NCBI RefSeq assembly: GCF_006265175.1
Contig: NZ_VDCQ01000015.1
Location: 84,805 to 148,804 of the forward strand
Length of the DNA: 64,000 bases
DNA from: Paenibacillus hemerocallicola
GTDB lineage: Bacteria; Bacillota; Bacilli; Paenibacillales; NBRC-103111
Direction: 5' to 3'
A program made the position numbers and the translations under genes. Numbering within the stretch: position 1 is the stretch's first letter; each line of letters begins with the position of its first letter. The notes under the pieces are model-generated. The model saw nothing but the letters and a program-made list of their open reading frames with translations. It was not told the origin of the DNA and ran no database searches. Positions 1-8,553 of this stretch are shown in pieces.

Positions 1-406
1 TTTTCAAAACCGTCGAGTCTGCCGGGGACAGCCCCTCCGGAATCGGCAGCTTCTTGTAATCGTCGGCAATCTGAAGATAAGTGCGCTCCGCTTCCCGCAA
101 AATCGCGAAATCGGGCTGCCCTTTAACCGATGCCAAAATTTCTTCCCCCGCTTTTTTCGAAATCCCGATAGCCTGCCGTTCGATGTCGTACAGCCGATGC
201 TCGAACGCGATCACCTTCTGCCCGAGCGCTTCCTTCCCGGGATCCATGTTTTGCCGGGCGACAGAGGCGGAAGGCTTGTCTACCGGTTCCGGATTCCCGG
301 CCGTATCCGCATTGTTGTCCGAACCCGAACAACCGCTAATGAAAGTAGCTATTGCAATACATGCAACAATAAGCTTTGTATGCCGAACGCTAAGCTGCAC
401 CAACAT
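1..406 (-). CDS. Putative lipoprotein, C-terminus cut by window edge
   Basis: The reading frame stays open from the ATG at 406 to the window edge, so only about 135 N-terminal residues are visible. Residues 1-25 form a basic and hydrophobic signal peptide ending in the lipobox ISGC, followed by a Ser/Asn/Asp/Pro-rich linker. This predicts a lipid-anchored protein on the outer face of the membrane. The rest is charged and helical, with no family I recognise. A GGGAGG lies close to the ATG; the next codons, TTG and GTG, would give more usual spacing, so the exact start is uncertain by two codons. Being a lipoprotein is well supported; its function is unknown. Confidence 0.7.
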   Translation of the reverse strand, partial: MLVQLSVRHTKLIVACIAIATFISGCSGSDNNADTAGNPEPVDKPSASVARQNMDPGKEALGQKVIAFEHRLYDIERQAIGISKKAGEEILASVKGQPDFAILREAERTYLQIADDYKKLPIPEGLSPADSTVLK

Positions 407-451
407 TTTCCTCCCTGACTGCACAAGATATTTTGATTTTTGGTAAAACAT

Positions 452-465
452 GGACGAGCTCGTCC
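452..465. promoter_or_regulatory. 14-bp perfect palindrome, possible operator
   Basis: GGACGAGCTCGTCC is a perfect inverted repeat about 45 bases upstream of the lipoprotein start at 406. Its position suits a repressor site over that gene's promoter. No regulator is linked to it, so this is only a structural observation. Confidence 0.3.
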
Positions 466-527
466 GATAACTTTAGGCACGTTAAGCAAACCAGGAGGAA
501 TTTGACATCATGAAAGCTTACAGAGCA

Positions 528-561
528 AAAGCCCTCGCTGCTTATTCTCAGCGGGGGCTTT
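528..561 (-). terminator. Rho-independent terminator of the KaiC/LuxR operon
   Basis: A 13-bp stem with one G-T pair (528-540 with 549-561) and an 8-base loop is followed on the minus strand by TTTTGC. It lies about 80 bases beyond the LuxR stop codon, where a terminator for that operon is expected. Confidence 0.7.
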
Positions 562-639
562 ACGTGTTGCACCTTACACACGCTTCATATTACAAGCCAT
601 TAACGGTTAGCCGCATTAATTAAGAACATTGCGGCCGGC

Positions 640-2784
640 TCAACGGTTCCAACCTGCCTTGTACACCATAGCGATGGCCTGAGCCCGGTCGGTCACGCCC
701 AGCTTTTGGAATATGTTGGTCATGTGGTTTTTGACCGTGTGCTCGCTAATGATGAGCTGCTCGGCAATTTCGCGGTTGCTCTTGCCTTGCAGCACTTGCC
801 CAAGCACCTCTCTCTCTCGTGCGGAGAGCGGCGGGAGGTCCTTCAAATTGCGTATATCGGGAAGGTCCGAAGCGGAATTGTCCCGAGATGCCGCCGCCTC
901 TTCGCCGCCAATCACAATTTCGCTCTCGACGACCTCTCTCGAATCGCAGAACGAGCGGAACGCCGTCCTCAGCTCGGGGGTTACCGCCCACAACTGATCG
1001 AGCGCCTGCAGGTCCCGGTTGAACTGCAAGTAAAAATAAATAAGCGCGATCAATTGCCCCCCTACGCCGAAGGCCGGAGCGGAGCCTCGGGCTTTGCCTT
1101 CCTCGAGGAGACGGGTAATGGCATGGAAATCCCCGATAATCTCCATTTGCTCCGGACTCGGCAGAAGGCCGGTCAAGAAGGCCGGCGAGTACGGGTAGAT
1201 GAGACAAGCTTCGCCGATATGCTTGATCTCGCTGTCGGGCAGCTTCAGGGAGCGGGCGAACGGCAAGGCAAGCTCCTGCGCTTCATGCGTCATCTCATGC
1301 GCGTACGAGTCCCAATAGCCCAGCGCCCTGTTCAATAGCTGCACCGCATCGCCCCGACCGACCTTCCCTTTCTCCCACAGCCCGTAAATGACCGAAGCTC
1401 CCGCTTGCGCCACGATGATCATATAGTCGCGGTACAGGGCGAATTGGCCCGCATGCTTCAAAGCGATGCACCATACCCCGAGCAGCTCGTTCTGGTAGTA
1501 CAACGGGCATTCGAGCACAGGTGGCATGCCCGGCTGCTCGCAAAGCTCGGCTTCCAGCCCCGCCGCGCCTCCGTCGGGCTTCGACCAGCGTGCCGCCACC
1601 TCTTTCACGTAACGTTCCGCTTGCTGCTGCGCTAGCCCTCTCGATACGAGCTGCACCTTATGGTCGGACTGCTTCAGCACGACGCAGGAGAATGGTCCTT
1701 CCACCAAGTTCAGGCTCATGTCCACCAATATGTAGGATAGCCGCTTCGCGTCCTGGGCATGGTTGATCGACCCGCACGTTTCCACGAACGTGGACAGCCG
1801 GGTGAAGTTCGTGTCGCGGTCCGCGCGGACCGCCTCGAGCGTAATGCCCATCGTCCAATTTGCGGCGAACGTCTGCACGAACGATTGCGTTTCCCTGCCG
1901 ATCGACGGCTCCGTGACGCTGCCGCCGAACAATACGCCGGCCAGCTCGCGCTCCCTCATGACCGGCACGCAAAAAAGCGACGTCGGGTAAAGACCCCGTC
2001 CGGTAAATACAAACGTTCGCGGGTCCTGGGCGACATAGTCCCAGAACGCAGCCTTGCGAGCGGTGGCGACTTGGCCCACGAAGCCTTCCCCGAGCGAAAA
2101 CGACAGCCCCTGCAGCGCTTCGGCCGCCGGTCCGGCGTATTCTCGGATCACGAACCGCTGTCCTTCCGTCTTCGCGGCAAAGCCGACGAAATCGGCCTCA
2201 TCGACCGTCTCGGCCATCGCGGCGACCCACTCCCCGAACGCTCCCCCGCCCGTAGTCAATCGGCGCAGCAGCTCGGTGCGCCGGAAATGCGATTCCTGAA
2301 CATACTCCTGCTCGAGCAGTCCTTCCGCGATTGCGGCGAGCCTGCCTGTCTGGGCGAGCGCCTTCTCGGTATCCGCAGCGGAATTTTGCCGGACAGACGG
2401 CCATGCCTCACTCCACGGAAAATGCGCCTGTCCGGGCGTGGCTTGCCCCTGCGTGCGGGACGCCGCCCTTTCGTCCACCAGACATCCTGCCCATAAGTAA
2501 TACGTTTGCCGCTTATTCGGACGCGCCGGAGCCATAAAAAGACGGACTCCCGGCGAAATATCGCACACGATGCCGTTCCGTACCGAGGAAAAGACTTGAA
2601 TCAATTGTTGGAGATGCGATTCGATTCCGGCCCGCAAAGCCCCGGTCTCCGAATTTGGCGGCACGATCGCACCGGACGGTCGCGTTAACCATTCCCCACG
2701 ATCGTTCGTCAGCAGGACGGACAAGCCGCTTTCAAGCGCATACAAATCCAGCAGGCTTTGCACTTGGCTCAGTTGATGTTCCAT
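640..2784 (-). CDS. GAF-domain LuxR-type transcriptional regulator
   Basis: This is a large (714 aa) cytoplasmic regulator. The C-terminal 60 residues are a textbook LuxR/FixJ helix-turn-helix (LSAREREVLGQVLQGKSNRE, then SEHTVKNHMTNIFQKLGV). Residues about 180-320 read as a GAF-type sensory domain, probably followed by a second weaker one near 330-470. There is no receiver domain, so activation is likely by ligand or protein contact rather than phosphorylation. Its start overlaps the last 16 bases of the upstream winged-helix gene, so the two are translationally coupled and belong with the KaiC-like ATPase. The ATG has only a weak GGAAG site, as expected for a coupled start. The target genes are unknown. 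Confidence 0.85.
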   Translation of the reverse strand: MEHQLSQVQSLLDLYALESGLSVLLTNDRGEWLTRPSGAIVPPNSETGALRAGIESHLQQLIQVFSSVRNGIVCDISPGVRLFMAPARPNKRQTYYLWAGCLVDERAASRTQGQATPGQAHFPWSEAWPSVRQNSAADTEKALAQTGRLAAIAEGLLEQEYVQESHFRRTELLRRLTTGGGAFGEWVAAMAETVDEADFVGFAAKTEGQRFVIREYAGPAAEALQGLSFSLGEGFVGQVATARKAAFWDYVAQDPRTFVFTGRGLYPTSLFCVPVMRERELAGVLFGGSVTEPSIGRETQSFVQTFAANWTMGITLEAVRADRDTNFTRLSTFVETCGSINHAQDAKRLSYILVDMSLNLVEGPFSCVVLKQSDHKVQLVSRGLAQQQAERYVKEVAARWSKPDGGAAGLEAELCEQPGMPPVLECPLYYQNELLGVWCIALKHAGQFALYRDYMIIVAQAGASVIYGLWEKGKVGRGDAVQLLNRALGYWDSYAHEMTHEAQELALPFARSLKLPDSEIKHIGEACLIYPYSPAFLTGLLPSPEQMEIIGDFHAITRLLEEGKARGSAPAFGVGGQLIALIYFYLQFNRDLQALDQLWAVTPELRTAFRSFCDSREVVESEIVIGGEEAAASRDNSASDLPDIRNLKDLPPLSAREREVLGQVLQGKSNREIAEQLIISEHTVKNHMTNIFQKLGVTDRAQAIAMVYKAGWNR

Positions 2785-3020
2785 TGCACTTCCAAATCGC
2801 CGGAATAGCTCGGCTCGATATAACGGTATATGGAACGCGACCCATTACCGGTCTTCTCCAAGATAGACAGCGAAACGAGTCTGCCGAGCACCGGATCGAG
2901 AATCTCCGTCTTGCGTCCGAGCCGAAGCGATATGCCTTCCACCGTCTCCATGCTGTACGGATTGTTTTGAAAAAAACGGGTGCATTCCATTTGCAGTTGC
3001 CATAAGTCTTCCTCGTTCAT
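2769..3020 (-). CDS. Small winged-helix-like protein
   Basis: An 83-residue protein with a GGGAGG ribosome binding site. The middle (LGRLVSLSILEKTGNGSRSI) reads like the recognition helix and wing of an ArsR/MarR-type winged helix, and the N-terminal half is helical. It sits between the KaiC-like ATPase and the GAF-LuxR regulator and overlaps the latter by 16 bases. It could be a DNA-binding partner or a protein adaptor for the ATPase. The fold assignment is by eye and moderately sure; the role is inferred from context only. Confidence 0.65.
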   Translation of the reverse strand: MNEEDLWQLQMECTRFFQNNPYSMETVEGISLRLGRKTEILDPVLGRLVSLSILEKTGNGSRSIYRYIEPSYSGDLEVQWNIN

Positions 3021-3054
3021 CGTTCGTCCTCCCGCTTAAGTCCGCGCGCGGACT

Positions 3055-4464
3055 TCAAATCAATCTCATGAACGGAGCCTGAGCAGTCGTCTCCACCACA
3101 TAGGGCTCGGAAATAACGCCGTTCGGCGATTTGATCACTTGCATATATTGATAAGCGCCGTCAACCCAGGTGCGGATGACGCCGTTGCATGTTCTCTCCA
3201 AAAAAGCGGAAACTTCAGGTCCGATTTCGCTGAAATTGCACAGTACCATCATCGTCATGCCGAGCGCTTTCACGCCGGCGGAATCCTCGGCGAAATATTT
3301 CGTCGCATAATCTTTGCCGCGTTCGGCTATTACCGTGTTCAAATCGTAATAAATAAACCAATTGCCGCTGCCTTCAACCAAAGTTCCGATTTTCTCCTGA
3401 ACGATTCTGCGGTACGCCAAGTTATCCAACCCGCTTACATCCATCACGTTCGGTTCGCAATCTTTGGGATACGGGCGCGTGTAATGCTCGATAAAAAAGA
3501 TTCGATCCTCCTGGGCCATCTCGCTCATCGAAAGCCCTTGAAGCGCTAACATTTTGTTCAGATCCTGCGGCGTCAGGAAGCTCGACAGCAGCGCCAGCAC
3601 CTTGTCTCCCGCGCGCACGCGGTTGGCCAGCACCGAAGCGATCAAATACTTGTAGTTGGCCTTGCTGTTCGTATCCAGCAAATAGACGCTTTCCTGGGCA
3701 AATCCGCCCTCCAGCAGCTCGTCCAGCACCCCGATGCCGGTCGGCACCTTCTCCTGGCCGTTCAGGAGTGCCAAGTCCTCGATCATCGATCGGGCCGGGA
3801 TGAGCCGGATGCCGTCGTCCGTCAACCGGTACACGTGCTCGCCTTCGCGAATGCGTCTTCCGCGCATTTTCAATATTTCCAGCGTACGAACCCGGTACTT
3901 GTCCATTTGCTGCTTCAACTGCAATTGGATAAAGCCGTCCGCGATGTACGCCTCGAATCCGGTCTCCTCTCTCGTCGTCCCCCGCTCTTTGATCAGCAGC
4001 GAAGTCAAGTCCATTCTGCGGAGAATGTTGCGCAGCCGGTACAGCATCCGGCGGTGCCCCTCTTCGTCGGCCGCACCGTAGCGGAACAGGCTGATGCTGT
4101 CGATGACGACCCGCTTGCAATCGATCTCCCGGATCAGCTTCTCGACAAGCCCTCCCGGATCGATGATCTGTTCCAGAAAGATGTCCGGCGACATACTGAT
4201 GACCCGAAGCAAGCCTTCCGCCTCCAGCTTCCGCAGATCCCAGCCGAGAGCGAGCATATCGCGGTATAGCTGATCCGGAAATTCCTCGAACGTAACGTAA
4301 ATTCCGGCTTCGCCGTCCATAGCCGCCCCGTGATATAGAAACTGCATGCCCAGAGTCGTCTTGCCGGTTCCGGGAGCACCTTCGACCATGATCGTCGAGC
4401 CTCGTGGAAAGCCGCCTTCCATCAATACGTCCAATCCGCGAACGCCTGTTGGTACTGTGCCCAT
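3055..4464 (-). CDS. KaiC-like RecA-family ATPase with one degenerate domain
   Basis: Two tandem KaiC/RadA-type domains in about 469 residues. Domain 1 (about 1-230) has Walker A GAPGTGKTT, the adjacent acidic pair in VTFEEF typical of KaiC, and Walker B RVVIDSIS, so it should bind and hydrolyse ATP. Domain 2 (about 240-470) keeps the opening GIGVLDELLEGGF but has DTNSKANYK where the P-loop belongs, so it has lost the nucleotide site. ATG 4464 is preferred over GTG 4473 because AGGTG is correctly spaced from it. No kaiA or kaiB is nearby. The gene heads an operon with a winged-helix protein and a GAF-LuxR regulator, so a signalling role is more likely than DNA repair or a clock. Confidence 0.85.
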   Translation of the reverse strand: MGTVPTGVRGLDVLMEGGFPRGSTIMVEGAPGTGKTTLGMQFLYHGAAMDGEAGIYVTFEEFPDQLYRDMLALGWDLRKLEAEGLLRVISMSPDIFLEQIIDPGGLVEKLIREIDCKRVVIDSISLFRYGAADEEGHRRMLYRLRNILRRMDLTSLLIKERGTTREETGFEAYIADGFIQLQLKQQMDKYRVRTLEILKMRGRRIREGEHVYRLTDDGIRLIPARSMIEDLALLNGQEKVPTGIGVLDELLEGGFAQESVYLLDTNSKANYKYLIASVLANRVRAGDKVLALLSSFLTPQDLNKMLALQGLSMSEMAQEDRIFFIEHYTRPYPKDCEPNVMDVSGLDNLAYRRIVQEKIGTLVEGSGNWFIYYDLNTVIAERGKDYATKYFAEDSAGVKALGMTMMVLCNFSEIGPEVSAFLERTCNGVIRTWVDGAYQYMQVIKSPNGVISEPYVVETTAQAPFMRLI

Positions 4465-4661
4465 TTCTATCACCTGCGCGTCATTTTAGTTTTGCTGTCT
4501 ATCATTCTACCATACAATCGGCGGCAGCGGCGATAAAGGCAAACGTTTTCATGCGTTTCTCTTGCGGAAGCGGAGTCCTATTGACAATATTTACGCCTTG
4601 TTCGCACTCCCTTCTTTTTTGCAAAATGGAAGTAATCTTAATAGAAAGGAAATTTGCACCT

Positions 4662-6266
4662 ATGGCTTTTTTCAGACGAGTACGCGTTGCAGCGGCGCTT
4701 GCCGCCACTTTTTTATCGATAAGCGCGGTTTCCGAGGCGAACGCCTCCCGCTTTCAAATGTCTTACCTTTATAACGGACGTACGTCCGACTACGCGCAGT
4801 ATGTCGACCGGGCGGGCGGCGCTCTTCAGGTCGTATCGCCCAGCTATTTCGATCTGAAGGCGGACGGAAGCCTGCAAATTACCGACAAGCTGGATACTGC
4901 ATTCGTGAACGACATGCACGAGCAAGGCATCAAGGTTGTACCGTTCTTAAGCAACCACTGGGACCGCAACGTCGGGCTGCAAGCGTTGAAGCAGCGCGAT
5001 GCGCTCGCCGCGCAAATCGTCGAAGCGGTAAAACGATACAACTTGGACGGCGTCAACGTAGATATCGAGAACGTAACGGAGACGTCTCGCGACGACTATT
5101 CGGACTTGGTGAGAATGCTGCGGGAGCGGCTGCCGGCCGGCAAAGAAGTATCCGTGGCGGTCGGCGCCAATCCGACGGGCTGGACGAAAGGCTGGCCGGG
5201 CTCCTACGATTACGCCGCTCTCGCCGGCAGCAGCGACTATTTGATGCTCATGGCTTACGATGAAACGTCGATCGGCGATTCCGTTCCCGGTCCGGTGGCG
5301 AGTATCGGCTATGTCGAGCAATCGATCCGGTACGCTCTGAACTATACGTCCGCGGATAAGATCGTACTCGGCCTCCCGTTCTACGGCCGATTCTGGAAGA
5401 CGGACGGAACGATAAGCGGGGACGGCATCGCGAACAGCGCCGTCGACGCCCTCGTGTCGCGATACGGCGGGACGACCGCGTACGATACGAAGAGCGAATC
5501 GGCCGTAAGCACCTTCACGGTCGGCCCCGACCAGACGCCCCCCGTCGTCAATTACAAGACGCTAACTCCCGGGACCTACGTCATCTGGCATGAGAACGAG
5601 CAATCGATGAAGCGCAAGCTGGAGCTCGTCGAGCAATACGGACTGAAAGGGACGGGGAGCTGGAGCCTCGGGCAGGAAAGCGGCGACGTATGGAGCTACA
5701 TGTCGTTGTGGGTAAACGGGGCTTACTTCGAGGATGCCGAAGGGCACTGGGCCCGGAGCGAGATCGCGTCCGTATTCTCGAAAGGGTGGATGACCGGGAC
5801 CTCCCCGCGGCTGTTCGGTCCCACCTTATCGCTGACGCGGGCTCAGGCGGCCGCGATCCTGACCCGGGCGATACTACCGGGACAACAGGCGGGAACCGGA
5901 ATCGCGTCCGGCTTCTCCGACGTTCCCGCCTCGCATTGGGCGAGCGGGGAGATCGCCGCCGCCCGGCAAGCGGGCATCGTGGATGGCGTTGCCGCCGGCA
6001 AATTCGAGCCGGATGCCGCCGTCACGCGCGCGCAAATGGCGGCGATGCTCGCCAGAGCGCTGAAGCCGGATGCCCCGCTTTCGGCGAAAGCCGCCTTTTC
6101 CGATGTCCATTCGGACTACTGGGCATATCCGTTCATCCAAGCATTAGCCGTGCAAGGAGCTCTGCAAGGGTACGAGCCCGGCATGTTTCGGCCGGACTAC
6201 CCTATTCAGCGTTCCGAAATGGCGGCTCTTATGGACCGGCTCGCCTCCAGCCTTCCGGCGAATTGA
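4662..6266 (+). CDS. Secreted GH18 glycoside hydrolase with three SLH domains
   Basis: A predicted surface enzyme of 534 aa. Residues 1-29 are a signal peptide. Residues about 35-345 form a GH18 (chitinase/SleL-like) barrel with the catalytic DxxDxDxE motif seen as DGVNVDIE, the general acid being Glu about 136. Three S-layer-homology repeats follow from about residue 353 to the end, anchoring it to the cell wall polymer. The substrate is likely chitin, chitooligosaccharides or peptidoglycan N-acetylglucosamine. The frame is open further upstream, but the start is set by the GAAAGGA site before ATG 4662 and by the signal peptide. It is divergent from the KaiC operon across 197 bp. Confidence 0.9.
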   Translation: MAFFRRVRVAAALAATFLSISAVSEANASRFQMSYLYNGRTSDYAQYVDRAGGALQVVSPSYFDLKADGSLQITDKLDTAFVNDMHEQGIKVVPFLSNHWDRNVGLQALKQRDALAAQIVEAVKRYNLDGVNVDIENVTETSRDDYSDLVRMLRERLPAGKEVSVAVGANPTGWTKGWPGSYDYAALAGSSDYLMLMAYDETSIGDSVPGPVASIGYVEQSIRYALNYTSADKIVLGLPFYGRFWKTDGTISGDGIANSAVDALVSRYGGTTAYDTKSESAVSTFTVGPDQTPPVVNYKTLTPGTYVIWHENEQSMKRKLELVEQYGLKGTGSWSLGQESGDVWSYMSLWVNGAYFEDAEGHWARSEIASVFSKGWMTGTSPRLFGPTLSLTRAQAAAILTRAILPGQQAGTGIASGFSDVPASHWASGEIAAARQAGIVDGVAAGKFEPDAAVTRAQMAAMLARALKPDAPLSAKAAFSDVHSDYWAYPFIQALAVQGALQGYEPGMFRPDYPIQRSEMAALMDRLASSLPAN

Positions 6267-6281
6267 CGAATGGCAGAAAAG

Positions 6282-6321
6282 AACCTCCAAATCCGCTATG
6301 AAAAAGGCGGTTTTGGAGGTT
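6282..6321. terminator. Bidirectional terminator
   Basis: AACCTCCAAATCCGC (6282-6296) pairs with 6307-6321 with only a G-T wobble. T-rich sequence follows on the plus strand. It lies between the convergent GH18 and NlpC/P60 genes. Confidence 0.8.
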
Positions 6322-6347
6322 TTATTTGGGCTTGACGGTATTCCGGC

Positions 6348-7199
6348 TTACAGAATGCGCTTCGCGCCAATAAACTTCGAGCTCCAATAGGAGCTATAGA
6401 TCGAATCGATTTTCGTCCCGCGGGATGTCGTGGCGGATACGAACTGCCCGTCTCCCAAGTAAATGCCTACATGCGTCGTCACTTTGCCGATATTGAAAAA
6501 TACGAGGTCTCCGGTCTGCAGGCCGATTACCGACTGCCCTACCGTGTCGTACATGGAACGGGACGTCCGCGGCAGATCGATGCCGTATTGCTCGAATACG
6601 AAATTGACGAAGCCCGAGCAATCGAAGCCGCTTAATGTCGTACCTCCCCAAACGTAACGGATGCCGGTCAAGCTCTTGGCCGTTTCCGCGATTTTGTCCG
6701 CTTGGGTCTGCGCATACCAGGCCGGCGCATGGTAATTGCCGTCTTGGCCGATGATCGCGATCCCGTTGTCGTTGTCCCATTGGACGATATAACCTAGCGT
6801 TTCCGAGACTAGCCGCAAAGGCACGTATACGGTCCCTTGGCGCATCTGCGCTCCGCTTTGCAGCTTGACCGGCTTGCCGTCCAGCTGCGCCTCGGCGGCG
6901 CCGGTTTTCACTACCATCGTCCGCTTCTTGACATCTTGGGCGGAAATGGTCGTCTGCCCGTTATCCAAGCTCCAGTCGAGATGGTATCCCATGGCCTCGA
7001 ACACGGGGCGCATCGGCACGAGCGTCTGACCGTCGCTGTCGATGAACGGACGCGCCTCCGGAAATTGGACGAGCTGATCGTTCACCTGGATTTTGACGCC
7101 CTGCTCGGCCGGATAGGCCGAAGCGTGTACGGTATGTACGGCGGAAGCGGACATCCATACGGCGCACGACAACACAACGGTTTTCCAAAAACGGTTCAA
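6348..7199 (-). CDS. NlpC/P60 cell-wall endopeptidase with copper-amine-oxidase-like N domain
   Basis: A secreted 283-aa peptidoglycan hydrolase. Residues 1-27 are a signal peptide. About 30-150 match the copper amine oxidase N-terminal-like domain common in Paenibacillus surface proteins (LVPMRPVFEAMGY and VYVPLRLVSETLGY repeats). About 165-283 form an NlpC/P60 domain with catalytic Cys194 in DCSGFV and His243 in TTHVGIYLGDG; it would cleave stem-peptide bonds. The start is TTG, seven bases after AGGAGGG. The 5' leader carries a ydaO/yuaA-type c-di-AMP riboswitch, which fits the known control of wall hydrolases by that signal. Confidence 0.9.
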   Translation of the reverse strand: MNRFWKTVVLSCAVWMSASAVHTVHASAYPAEQGVKIQVNDQLVQFPEARPFIDSDGQTLVPMRPVFEAMGYHLDWSLDNGQTTISAQDVKKRTMVVKTGAAEAQLDGKPVKLQSGAQMRQGTVYVPLRLVSETLGYIVQWDNDNGIAIIGQDGNYHAPAWYAQTQADKIAETAKSLTGIRYVWGGTTLSGFDCSGFVNFVFEQYGIDLPRTSRSMYDTVGQSVIGLQTGDLVFFNIGKVTTHVGIYLGDGQFVSATTSRGTKIDSIYSSYWSSKFIGAKRIL

Positions 7200-7218
7200 A
7201 CAGGTTCCCTCCTGCTGC

Positions 7219-7322
7219 CTCCGAGGTTAGTTGACGGGTTAGGGAAGAGGTTGTTCCCTTGTCCGCCGAAAAGCGCGAACATTCACCCCAATTTAAAGAA
7301 GTCCCCCGTACCGGATATTCGG
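7219..7322 (-). promoter_or_regulatory. c-di-AMP riboswitch (ydaO/yuaA type)
   Basis: Read on the minus strand, the leader of the NlpC/P60 gene holds the conserved blocks of the ydaO/yuaA family in order: CCGGTACGGGGGAC, then TTGGGGTGAAT, then CCCTAACCCGTCAACTAACC and CGGAGGC just before the ribosome binding site. These blocks form the c-di-AMP pockets in known members, which usually switch expression off when c-di-AMP is high. The downstream wall hydrolase is a classic target. The boundaries are approximate. A separate terminator hairpin was not clearly seen, so control may be at translation. Confidence 0.85.
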
Positions 7323-7469
7323 AATATTCCGGATTCGGCCTGTTTTGTAAGTCGGGTTTTAGGGTAGCATACCGTTTTTCGCCAAGTCAACCCACAAATT
7401 ATCCCAGTTCTAGCGGGCGACGCGCCCTTTACAGAGGAAAATCCCGGATATCGTCGGCCATAATCGTCA

Positions 7470-8354
7470 TCATTCGGGCTTGTCGGCCGACAGCCGGTGT
7501 CGCCGGTATGTTTGCGGAGACTGACCGTATGCGCGACGAAACAGTCTCGCGAAATAAGAAGGCTCCTCGTAGCCGAGCTTCTCCGCGATCGTATAAACGG
7601 GAAGATCGGTAAAGGCGAGCAGGCTGCCGGCTTCCCGCATCCGCGCCGATTGCAGATAGCCCATCGGGCTATCGCCGGTATGCTCCTTGAACAGCCGGCA
7701 TAAATAGTTGGGCGTCACATGCACCGATTGCGCCGTTTCCCCGAGCGTAACGGGGCGATGGCGGTTAGACAGCAGGAAGCGCTTGGCGCGCTCGACCGTT
7801 TCCTCCGCCGTATGAGGCTCTCCCTCCGATTGGACGATACTGGAAAATATCGTTTCCACTCGCGTCAGCAGATCGACGACCGTAACCGCAAAATGGGACT
7901 TCAGCAGCGGGATGTCGTATAAATCGAGAATGCGGCGATACCCTTCGGCCAGCATCGGGCGGAACCGGTGAGGAACGGATAAAGGCGCAACGCGAAGCGG
8001 CTCGGCGATGCGGATCGAGCGGTTCTCCTCGATCATGTCGAACAAATTGATCTCGGCGGGCTCGCCGCTACGATCTCGCAGCACGAATGTGCTCTCCAAA
8101 TTCACGAGCGGCCCGTTCGTCCCGAAATGGAATTGGTGCGGCTCGTTCGGATTAATAATGTGCAGCATGCCCGGTCCGACCTCGGAAGCGGTACGGCCCA
8201 CCGTGAACAAGCCGTTCCCCTCCAATATGTACATGATATGGAATACGGGATGGGAATGGCGCACCCCCCGGATGTCATTGCGTCCGGTCATCAAATTGGT
8301 CGTAATATGGTCGATCGTGTAGGAGCGCCCTCCTGTTTCGAGCCGGACGTCCAT
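7470..8354 (-). CDS. AraC-family transcriptional regulator
   Basis: About 294 residues. An N-terminal cupin-like sensing domain (HSHPVFHIMYILEGNG) is followed by two C-terminal helix-turn-helix motifs (TLGETAQSVHVTPNYLCRLF and YTIAEKLGYEEPSYFARLFR). The start is ATG 8354, which has GGGAGGGG upstream; a longer open frame to 8447 lacks a good site. It is divergent from a PhyH dioxygenase gene across 199 bp and very likely activates it in response to a small molecule bound by the cupin domain. Confidence 0.88.
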   Translation of the reverse strand: MDVRLETGGRSYTIDHITTNLMTGRNDIRGVRHSHPVFHIMYILEGNGLFTVGRTASEVGPGMLHIINPNEPHQFHFGTNGPLVNLESTFVLRDRSGEPAEINLFDMIEENRSIRIAEPLRVAPLSVPHRFRPMLAEGYRRILDLYDIPLLKSHFAVTVVDLLTRVETIFSSIVQSEGEPHTAEETVERAKRFLLSNRHRPVTLGETAQSVHVTPNYLCRLFKEHTGDSPMGYLQSARMREAGSLLAFTDLPVYTIAEKLGYEEPSYFARLFRRAYGQSPQTYRRHRLSADKPE

Positions 8355-8553
8355 TCGGCACCCCTCCCGTGTCCCCGGTCTATTGTGACGTAGGTATAGT
8401 TCGATAGCGGCTCCCGATCTCCTGCCTGAATTTCGCATGTCGTCCATACAAGTAAAAATCGTACGGATTCCGGGATAAATTGTTCCTACGCGCCCATCCT
8501 CCGGTTTTCTATACTGAAGAAGAAATCATTTACGAAGCAGGAGGAGAGCCGCA

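Noticed and set aside
510..623. 37-aa plus-strand frame with a good AGGAGG site
   Set aside because: It runs straight through the terminator hairpin of the LuxR operon and has no promoter or relatives I recognise; it could be a leader peptide but the evidence is too thin.
3055..4464. Circadian clock system
   Set aside because: Only one KaiC-like protein, with a lost second P-loop, and no kaiA or kaiB in the window.
4404..4661. N-terminal extension of the GH18-SLH gene
   Set aside because: It would overlap the KaiC-like start and hide the signal peptide at 4662.
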